DNA of 64,000 nucleotides from Alistipes sp. (GTDB taxonomy: Bacteria > Bacteroidota > Bacteroidia > Bacteroidales > Rikenellaceae), in assembly GCA_017937765.1 (NCBI GenBank), contig JAGBCY010000013.1, positions 21,033 through 85,032 of the forward strand, written 5' to 3'. A program made the position numbers and the translations under genes. This document shows, piece after piece, positions 58,393-64,000 of the stretch. Positions within the stretch are counted from its first letter, which is position 1, and each line of letters starts with the position of its first letter. Under the pieces are notes generated by a model. That model did no database searches, was not told where the DNA came from, and saw only the letters and a list, made by a program, of their open reading frames with translations.

Positions 58393-60738
58393 ATGGCAAA
58401 GATCTTAAAAATTCGCGATCTTACGTTGCGTGACGGCCAGCAGTCGTCGTTTGCAACACGAATGACTCAGCAGCAGGTGGACCGCTGCCTTCCTTACTAC
58501 AAGGATGCCGGTTTCTATGCTATGGAGGTGTGGGGTGGTGCTGTGCCCGACTCGGTTATGCGCTACCTTAACGAGAACCCCTGGACTCGTCTTGAGACCA
58601 TCAAGAAGGCTGTGGGTGATGTGTCGAAGCTAACGGCTTTGTCGCGTGGTCGTAACCTCTTCGGTTATGCTCCCTATACCGATGAGATCATCGACGGCTT
58701 CTCGCGTAACGCCATCGAGAGCGGCTTGGGTATTATGCGTATCTTCGACGCTCTGAACGATGTTGATAACGTTAAGTCAACTATCAAGTATATCAAGCAG
58801 TATGGCGGTATTGCCGACTGCGCTGTATGTTACACCGTAGATCCTAAGTACACCGACGGCCAGGAGCACGAGAAGGTATTTACCGACGAGTACTTCTTGG
58901 ATAAGGCTCGCCAGATGGCAGAGCTCGGTGCCGATATGATTACGATCAAGGATATGTCGGGTTTGATTCCTCCCGCACGCGTTGCAGGTCTTATCAAGCT
59001 CTTGAAGAAGGAGCTCGGCGTAACGGTTGATTTCCACACACACTGTACCCCCGGCTACGGCCTCGGTTCGGTTTATGCTGCTATCGTCGCGGGTGTTGAT
59101 ATCGTTGACACTAACTGCTGGTGGTTTGGTGGTGGCACGGGTGCTCCCGCAGTTGAGCTTGTTTACCTCTTCTGTAAGAAGTTGGGTATCGAGCTCGGTG
59201 CAAATATGGAGGCTGTTGCCAAGATTAACAACGAGTTGAAGGATATCCGCAAGGAGCTCGAGCTCTCGGTATTCGGTGCCGAGAAGCCCCTGCCTAAGGC
59301 ATTCAATCCCCTCACCGACGAGACTCCTGCCGAGGTTGACGCTCTGCTCGACCGTTGCGTGAAGGCTGCTCAGGAGGAGAACTGGGATGAGCTTCTCGTA
59401 GCTTCACAGGCTATCGAGGCTTACTTCGGCTTCCCCGCTCCTAACAAGCTCGTTCAGGATGCTGAGATTCCTGGCGGTATGTACTCGAATATGGTTGCTC
59501 AGCTCAAGCAGCTCGGCGCAGAGGATATCCTGCCCCGCGCTATGGAGCTCATTCCTCCCGTGCGTCTTGCAGCAGGTCTTCCCCCTCTCGTAACTCCTAC
59601 ATCGCAGATCGTTGGTGCTCAGGCCGTAAACTGCGCTATGGACGAGAAGGCTGGTCGTGCTATGTATACAAATAAGTCGGCTCAGTTCGTAGGTCTCGTG
59701 AAGGGTGACTACGGTCGCACTCCCGTGAAGATCTCGGAGGATTTCCGCGAGAAGATTTGTGGCTTTAGAGAGGAGCGTCCCTACGATACATCGAAGTATC
59801 AGAAGCAGCCCAACCCCGCATTGGAGGAGGCTGGTGGCGTACTCTTGGCCGAGAACGAGAAGGAGGAGCTCTTGCTCGAGTTGTTCCCCTTGGTTGCTAA
59901 GGCTTACCTCACGGGCATCAAGAAGGCTGCCTACGCTGAGAAGGTAGCGGCTGATCCCTCGTTGAAGAAGGAGGAGAAGGTTGAACTTCAGCCTATCACG
60001 GGCGATACGATCTGCGCACCGCTTCCTGGCCGCGTTATCGAGCTTAAGGTTAAGGTTGGCGACACCGTTGCTGTTGGTCAGGAGGTTGCAGTTCTCGAGG
60101 CTATGAAGATGGAGAACTCTATCACTTCGGACTTCGCTGGTCGCGTTAAGCAGATTATCGTTAAGGAGGGTGATACGGTTCAGGCCGAGGGCGTTATCAT
60201 CGAGATCGAGAGCGCGAAGGCTGGTGCGGCAACGGCTGCTAAGCGTCCCGTTACGGGTAAGACCGTATGCGCACCGCTGCCTGGTCGTGTTATCGAGCTT
60301 AAGGTTAAGGTTGGTGATAAGGTAGCTGTTGGTCAGGAGGTTATGGTCCTCGAGGCTATGAAGATGGAGAACTCTATCACTACCGACTACGTTGGCTTCG
60401 TTAAGCAGATCTTGGTTGCTGAGGGCGATACCGTGGCTGCTGATGCTATCCTTATTGAGGTTGCCGACTCTATGGAGGACGCAGCTGAGGATACGGGTGC
60501 CGAGCGTAAGGTTACGGCTGCTGATGGTAAGACGGTTAACGCGCCGCTTCCTGGTCGTGTAATCGAGATTAAGGTTAAGGCTGGCGACACAGTTACTATG
60601 GGTCAGGAGGTTATGATTCTCGAGGCTATGAAGATGGAGAACTCAATCTCGTCGGATTACGCTGGTAAGGTATTGGGTCTCTTGGTTTCTGAGGGCGACA
60701 CTGTTCAGGCCGATCAGCCACTCGTTGTTATCGAGTAA
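58393..60738 (+). CDS. Pyruvate/oxaloacetate carboxyltransferase (OadA/PycB type) with three tandem biotinyl domains
   Basis: The 781-residue protein has a DRE-TIM carboxyltransferase barrel (LRDGQQS at 13-19, the metal-site Lys in TIKDMSG near 186 and HTHC near 215-218) and a conserved PycB/OadA C-terminal region to about 520. Three successive biotinyl/lipoyl-type domains follow, with EAMKMEN lysines at 572, 657 and 747. OadA and PycB normally carry one. The domains are joined by short Ala/Glu/Lys linkers. The enzyme moves CO2 between carboxybiotin and pyruvate/oxaloacetate or a related acid. Partner subunits (OadB/OadG or a biotin carboxylase) are not in the window, so the reaction direction cannot be fixed. 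Confidence 0.93.
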   Translation: MAKILKIRDLTLRDGQQSSFATRMTQQQVDRCLPYYKDAGFYAMEVWGGAVPDSVMRYLNENPWTRLETIKKAVGDVSKLTALSRGRNLFGYAPYTDEIIDGFSRNAIESGLGIMRIFDALNDVDNVKSTIKYIKQYGGIADCAVCYTVDPKYTDGQEHEKVFTDEYFLDKARQMAELGADMITIKDMSGLIPPARVAGLIKLLKKELGVTVDFHTHCTPGYGLGSVYAAIVAGVDIVDTNCWWFGGGTGAPAVELVYLFCKKLGIELGANMEAVAKINNELKDIRKELELSVFGAEKPLPKAFNPLTDETPAEVDALLDRCVKAAQEENWDELLVASQAIEAYFGFPAPNKLVQDAEIPGGMYSNMVAQLKQLGAEDILPRAMELIPPVRLAAGLPPLVTPTSQIVGAQAVNCAMDEKAGRAMYTNKSAQFVGLVKGDYGRTPVKISEDFREKICGFREERPYDTSKYQKQPNPALEEAGGVLLAENEKEELLLELFPLVAKAYLTGIKKAAYAEKVAADPSLKKEEKVELQPITGDTICAPLPGRVIELKVKVGDTVAVGQEVAVLEAMKMENSITSDFAGRVKQIIVKEGDTVQAEGVIIEIESAKAGAATAAKRPVTGKTVCAPLPGRVIELKVKVGDKVAVGQEVMVLEAMKMENSITTDYVGFVKQILVAEGDTVAADAILIEVADSMEDAAEDTGAERKVTAADGKTVNAPLPGRVIEIKVKAGDTVTMGQEVMILEAMKMENSISSDYAGKVLGLLVSEGDTVQADQPLVVIE
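60004..60735 (+). repeat. Three tandem biotinyl-domain DNA repeats
   Basis: Segments starting near 60004, 60259 and 60529 are close copies. Copies 1 and 2 are nearly identical in DNA from the CAPLPGRVIELKVKVGD codons through EAMKMENSIT, differing mainly at third positions. This suggests recent in-gene duplication or conversion. Confidence 0.85.
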
Positions 60739-60757
60739 CGACGCTACATACTATTTG

Positions 60758-60792
60758 GTTTGGGGTTGTCTTAGGATAACCCCAAACTTTTA
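60758..60792 (+). terminator. Terminator after the carboxyltransferase gene
   Basis: GTTTGGGGTT at 60758-60767 pairs perfectly with AACCCCAAAC at 60778-60787, followed by TTTTA. Confidence 0.8.
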
Positions 60793-60977
60793 TGGTGATA
60801 GTTTCTACGGAGATTAACAATCGACTCAATGCGTTTGTTTCAAGGATAAACGTTGCAACCATCAACAGCGATGTTCAGCAGACGGTGCAGGTGCAGAATG
60901 AACTCGAGGCGTGGCTCTCGACATTGTCGGTTGCGGAGATGACCTACGCATTGGAGTATATGCAAAAGCTGTTGTAG
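60792..60977 (+). CDS. Possible 61-residue protein
   Basis: This short ORF begins with an ATG lying directly after the T-run of the upstream terminator, so it would need read-through or its own start; I see no ribosome-binding site or promoter. The sequence (MVIVSTEINNRLNAFVSRIN, ending YALEYMQKLL) looks like a helical protein and ends normally. It may be a real gene with a different start or a chance ORF. Confidence 0.3.
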   Translation: MVIVSTEINNRLNAFVSRINVATINSDVQQTVQVQNELEAWLSTLSVAEMTYALEYMQKLL

Positions 60978-61060
60978 CAGTAGTCGTAATTCCCGGGTGC
61001 TTGGCACCTACAAAATGGGAATGACATATTTGCCTTTTAGTCATCCCCATCATCTTAACA

Positions 61061-61101
61061 GAAAAAGTAGCACTTCTCAAGATCATCAGAGAAGTGCTAC
61101 T
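61061..61101 (-). terminator. Terminator of slyD
   Basis: A perfect 13-bp stem (61066-61078 with 61089-61101) on the minus strand is followed by TTTTTC. It lies 23 bases beyond the slyD stop. Confidence 0.8.
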
Positions 61102-61123
61102 TGCTATTTGCACCATAGAACCA

Positions 61124-61678
61124 TTAGTTGCAGCCACCGCAGTCGCAGCCATCGCCACACTCGTGGTCGCCACAGCCACCACCGCAGTCACCACAGCTGC
61201 AGCCTCCGCCCATAAACTTGGCGAGGTCCTCGGGTGTGGTGTCGCGAACCGACACAACCGTAACGTCGAAATTCAAGGTCTTACCTGCCATAGGGTGGTT
61301 GAAGTCCATCATAACGGTGTCGGCCTTAACCTCCTTAACGAGACCCATCATATGCTGGCCATCAGCCGTCGACATAGGAATCTGGCTGCCTACGTAGAGG
61401 ATATCCTCAGCAACCTTGCCATCCATCATAAACACGGTCTTGGGCAACTCAACGATAGCCTCAGCGATAACCTCGCCGTAGCCATCCTTAGCCTCGAGTG
61501 TGAACGACACGCTCTCGCCGGGCTCCTTGCCCATAATTGCCTCCTCGAACTTGGGGAGCAACATACCCATACCTGCGATAAACTCCAGGGGCTGGCCGGG
61601 CTGTGACTGATCAGCAATGGCACCATCTACCGTGAGCTTATAGTCAACGGCGATCATCTTATTCTGCTCTACCTTCAT
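61124..61678 (-). CDS. slyD: FKBP-type prolyl isomerase SlyD with Cys-rich metal-binding tail
   Basis: The 184-residue protein has a split FKBP domain (VDYKLTVDG at 11-19, LEFIAGMGMLLPKFEEAIMG, later LNFDVTVVSVRDTT) interrupted by the IF chaperone flap (about 70-120, YGEVIAEAIVELPK). The last 30 residues hold eight cysteines and a histidine in a Gly/Asp-rich tail (CSCGDCGGGCGDHECGDGC). SlyD folds proteins and delivers nickel; the tail is its metal-binding region, here built mostly from Cys and Gly rather than His. It stands alone between its own promoter and terminator. Confidence 0.94.
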   Translation of the reverse strand: MKVEQNKMIAVDYKLTVDGAIADQSQPGQPLEFIAGMGMLLPKFEEAIMGKEPGESVSFTLEAKDGYGEVIAEAIVELPKTVFMMDGKVAEDILYVGSQIPMSTADGQHMMGLVKEVKADTVMMDFNHPMAGKTLNFDVTVVSVRDTTPEDLAKFMGGGCSCGDCGGGCGDHECGDGCDCGGCN

Positions 61679-61732
61679 AGTAATCTTAGTGTTAGTTATA
61701 TTTGTTAAATTAAAATTCTTTCAATGCGAGTG

Positions 61733-61764
61733 CAAATATAGGGGCTTATGGCGGATATGCCAAA
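61733..61764 (-). promoter_or_regulatory. Promoter of slyD
   Basis: On the minus strand TTTG (61764-61761), a 20-base spacer and TATATTTG (61740-61733) match the consensus. The leader is about 50 bases. Confidence 0.8.
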
Positions 61765-61816
61765 TTTAAGCCCCATAAATTTGCATTATTCTTTCTTATC
61801 GTGGGATAAGCATCGT

Positions 61817-63322
61817 CTATTTTATCTGTGCTGTGCCTACGCCAGTCCAGCTACCGTAGATGCGGTTGCGGATGTCGTCTGTTACGTCAATATCTACGGT
61901 ATAAGTGTCGTCGGCGTTTTTCTTGATCGTAATCTCACCACCGCGGAATGGAGCAAGCTCATCCTGGTCAACTGTGTAGAACCAGCTACACTCCAAATAG
62001 CCACCATACACCCAACCTAACATAAATGCGTTTGTAGCACGTACCTCTGATGCTGTATAGTTACCCTCAAAGCCACTTTCCTCGTCGTCATATTCGGTGA
62101 TAATGTCGATCTGGACGCAGTCTCCCTTCCCATCGTTAGGCTTGATTTGAAGTACCCAGTTCATGTAGCCAAAGTCGTACCAGTCGCCCTGACATGCATA
62201 TACCATCGAGTGGTTCGAGAGGTCGAGGGCGTAGTCCTCCTCAAGCGTGGAGAGGATGTTAATGTCGCCACGGGCATCAACTAACTCTGTACTACCATTG
62301 TATACGACATTGTGCTTTACACCGTCGATAATGAGCTCAAGTGTTATCTGGTTGCTCTTAACAACCATCTTGCCGCTCTCGATCTTCTGCTTCTCGTGCT
62401 TGCCATTCTTGTCGTTTACGAAGAAGTCTGTGTAGTCGGCAACGAAGGTCCACGTGGTATAGCTACCCTCGGGATCGTAGGTGTATTCGCCCTCGGGAAG
62501 GGTTATCGTTCCTGTTTCATCTGTAAATACCACACTGTATGCGTCAATACGGTAGTATGTGCCAAATGGTTGTGTACTACCCTCGGGGGTGAAGCCTCGG
62601 TCAGAGAACTTGAGGATGTAGTTGCCGGCACCGGGAGAGTAGAAGTCGCCGTAGTACTCGCCATCCATCGTCGTTGCGGTGAAGTTGTAGTCGCCCTCGC
62701 CCGACTGAGTGAGTACGACGTCGAACGACGCGCTCTCGTAGCCCACTTCGATATTTGCCGTGCGGCTCTCTGAGGTGGTGTTTGTGGCAGCGTAGAGCGT
62801 GACCTTACCCTCGACCGAGGTGTCGATGCGATAGATCCAGTCGGCATCAACCTTGGCATAGGTATAGCCCTCGGGGCTGGGGTTCTCGAGCGTGTAGCTT
62901 ATCTCTACGGGCTGTCCTGCACGCTCGAGCTCGATCTTCGATGCCGAGGTCAGCGTGATTACGGGCTCCGCGGGCGTGCCCGACTGGTTGACTACAACGG
63001 TTGTGCGCTGCGAGCCGAAGATGATCGTTACGGCAGCCATACGCGTACCGCCCGTCTCATTTGTGGCAGTCTCGATGACAACTTCGCCGAGAGCCTTGCT
63101 ATTGACGATGCGGAGCCAGTCGCCCGTGTGTGTAACCTCGATATCCTCGGGTGATACGTCGCCAACTGTGGTGTAGGTGATCGTCGCGCGACCGCCATAC
63201 ATACCCACGTTCAGCTCCGTGGGCGAGGTGAGGATAATCTTTGCACCGCTCTGGTCGTTGTTTTCGCAAGCTGCGAACATCGCAACAAGGAGAAACGAAG
63301 CTAAAAATAGAAATCTTCTCAT
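61817..63322 (-). CDS. BACON-domain lipoprotein of unknown function
   Basis: The 501-residue protein has a lipobox MFAAC (Cys 19). Two BACON-like domains follow: about 33-115 (TELNVGMYGGRATITYTTV to TTVVVNQSG) and 118-210 (IELERAGQPVEISYTLENP to DVVLTQSGEG). The C-terminal 290 residues (from YNFTATTMDGEYYGDFYSPG) are beta-rich and related in pattern to the repeats of the lipoprotein at 46394-48637 (LPEGEYTY turns, VVYNGSTELVD ending). It is likely a surface glycan- or ligand-binding protein, inferred from domain type only. It is monocistronic with its own promoter. Confidence 0.82.
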   Translation of the reverse strand: MRRFLFLASFLLVAMFAACENNDQSGAKIILTSPTELNVGMYGGRATITYTTVGDVSPEDIEVTHTGDWLRIVNSKALGEVVIETATNETGGTRMAAVTIIFGSQRTTVVVNQSGTPAEPVITLTSASKIELERAGQPVEISYTLENPSPEGYTYAKVDADWIYRIDTSVEGKVTLYAATNTTSESRTANIEVGYESASFDVVLTQSGEGDYNFTATTMDGEYYGDFYSPGAGNYILKFSDRGFTPEGSTQPFGTYYRIDAYSVVFTDETGTITLPEGEYTYDPEGSYTTWTFVADYTDFFVNDKNGKHEKQKIESGKMVVKSNQITLELIIDGVKHNVVYNGSTELVDARGDINILSTLEEDYALDLSNHSMVYACQGDWYDFGYMNWVLQIKPNDGKGDCVQIDIITEYDDEESGFEGNYTASEVRATNAFMLGWVYGGYLECSWFYTVDQDELAPFRGGEITIKKNADDTYTVDIDVTDDIRNRIYGSWTGVGTAQIK

Positions 63323-63389
63323 ATTGTTAACTTAAAATTTAATATTGCTTGGTTTAGTGTGTAACTCTCGTCGGAGGTTTTTAGTTGGG

Positions 63390-63419
63390 CAAAGGTATGA
63401 AAATTATTTCACAATGCAA
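63390..63419 (-). promoter_or_regulatory. Promoter of the BACON lipoprotein gene
   Basis: On the minus strand TTG (63419-63417), a 19-base spacer and TACCTTTG (63397-63390) match the consensus; the leader is about 60 bases. Confidence 0.8.
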
Positions 63420-63530
63420 TATGGTCTTTCCTATTTTAGCCTTCGTGTAATATTATATATAGGTATAACTCAATATTATAGTCGAAATGTAAAAAATAGA
63501 GCATCAAATGAAAAAAAATGGGATTATAGT

Positions 63531-63684
63531 TTCGTGATTTAAAAATAAGTTGTATATTTGCACTCGATTTTCCGCTTAGTGCTTATCAAAGCCTTCGGAT
63601 AGTTCTTTGAAAGGGGTGAATGAATGTTTTTTTGAAAAAAAGTTTCGAAAAAATTTGGAAATTAAAAAAATGTTCGTACCTTTG
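63531..63684 (+). promoter_or_regulatory. Tandem promoters of the tRNA operon
   Basis: The gap 63323-63703 has no gene. Besides the BACON promoter it holds two plus-strand promoters. The distal one has TTCG at 63531-63534 and TATATTTG at 63553-63560; the proximal one has TTTG at 63654-63657, a 19-base spacer and TACCTTTG at 63677-63684. The proximal box ends 19 bases before the first tRNA. The stretch between is AT-rich and includes TTCTTTGAAAGG. Confidence 0.7.
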
Positions 63685-63703
63685 CAACCCGGTAAGGTCA
63701 AAT

Positions 63704-63777
63704 GCCGATGTAGCTCAGTTGGCCAGAGCAGCTGATTTGTAATCAGCTGGTCGGGGGTTCGAATCCCTCCATCGGCT
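63704..63777 (+). tRNA. tRNA-Thr (anticodon TGT)
   Basis: This 74-base cloverleaf has acceptor arms GCCGATG/CATCGGC, D-arm TAGCTCAG, anticodon loop ATTTGTAA with anticodon TGT, and T-loop GGTTCGAATCC. CCA is not encoded. Confidence 0.96.
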
Positions 63778-63819
63778 CAGACGAGAGACGAAAGTCTTGA
63801 ACGAGATCTTATAAATATT

Positions 63820-63902
63820 GGGAAGATACCAGAGTGGCCAAATGGGGCAGACTGTAAATCTGCTGGCGCACGCCTTCGGTGGTTCGAATCCATCTCTTCC
63901 CA
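63820..63902 (+). tRNA. tRNA-Tyr (anticodon GTA)
   Basis: This 83-base class II tRNA has acceptor arms GGGAAGA/TCTTCCC, anticodon GTA in CTGTAAAT, a long variable arm (GCGCACGCCTTC) and T-loop GGTTCGAATCC. The long variable arm is normal for bacterial tRNA-Tyr. Confidence 0.96.
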
Positions 63903-63975
63903 CTACGACGCCGGTCGGAGTTGCAATGGCTCACTTCCAAGTGGGTGAGAAGCAGCCTCTGAGCGGTGTATTTTT

Positions 63976-64000
63976 GCGGAAGTAGCTCAGTTGATAGAGC
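63976..64000 (+). tRNA. 5' part of a third tRNA, probably tRNA-Gly
   Basis: GCGGAAGTAGCTCAGTTGAT begins a tRNA acceptor and D-arm cut by the window edge. The start fits bacterial tRNA-Gly, and the order Thr-Tyr-Gly supports this. The anticodon lies outside. Confidence 0.75.

Overview
The window looks like a chromosomal segment of a Bacteroidota bacterium, order Bacteroidales, most likely Alistipes or a relative (inference). Direct signs are the Bacteroidetes promoter pattern (TTG or TTTG, about 19-23 bases, then TAnnTTTG) in front of many genes, many lipoproteins with a lipobox and no inner-membrane signal, SUS-type surface amylases, BACON and BspA-like leucine-rich repeat (LRR) domains, a TGS-domain nucleoside kinase and a fimbrillin-like module. 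Nearly all large genes are intact core genes; there is no phage, transposase, CRISPR array or rRNA.

Layout. 1-7.7 kb: end of an unknown gene, a hairpin-rich possible RNA, rnhB, a 5'-nucleotidase lipoprotein, a nucleoside kinase and gcvP. 7.7-12.7 kb: recQ with an adjacent WRN-type exonuclease, an rRNA methyltransferase and two small envelope proteins. 12.8-19.5 kb, minus strand: kdsC, a DUF2520 protein, a methyltransferase, comEC, a metallo-hydrolase, an alpha/beta hydrolase and xerD. 19.5-21 kb: prmA and a WbqC-like protein, divergent from xerD across a palindromic promoter. 21-26.5 kb, minus: an LRR lipoprotein, a 41-residue peptide gene, a formate/nitrite-type channel and leuS. 26.5-38.3 kb, minus: the division and cell-wall cluster rsmH-ftsL-ftsI-murE-mraY-[kinase-LRR]-murD-ftsW, then hslR. 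murG, murC and ftsQAZ are not here. 38.4-51.6 kb: an OlsB/GlsB-like acyltransferase, a GH13 amylase lipoprotein, a membrane TPR-HTH regulator divergent from a three-lipoprotein operon, and an AraC regulator. 51.9-55.1 kb: murA, an 82-bp tandem repeat, tdk, tsaC and a thioesterase. 55.3-64 kb: a second GH13 amylase, a carboxyltransferase with three biotinyl domains, slyD, a BACON lipoprotein, and a tRNA-Thr/Tyr/Gly run that looks like the start of the tRNA-tufB operon.

How it fits together. The mur/fts block plus murA covers much of peptidoglycan precursor synthesis and septal synthesis. A transmembrane Ser/Thr kinase sits between mraY and murD; its outer part is an LRR domain rather than PASTA repeats. 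The same linker-LRR module occurs in the lipoprotein at 21.2 kb, and a decayed LRR C-terminus survives next to leuS. The fimbrillin-like N-terminal module of that lipoprotein is also present on the first amylase, so this genome appears to reuse a small set of surface modules on unrelated partners. The two amylases and the lipoproteins are probably surface glycan-handling proteins.

Most notable: the kinase-LRR gene inside the cell-wall cluster, the carboxyltransferase with three near-identical biotinyl domains, the starch-binding-type insertion inside the second GH13 barrel, and the regulator/lipoprotein locus with paired direct repeats at 44.8 kb.
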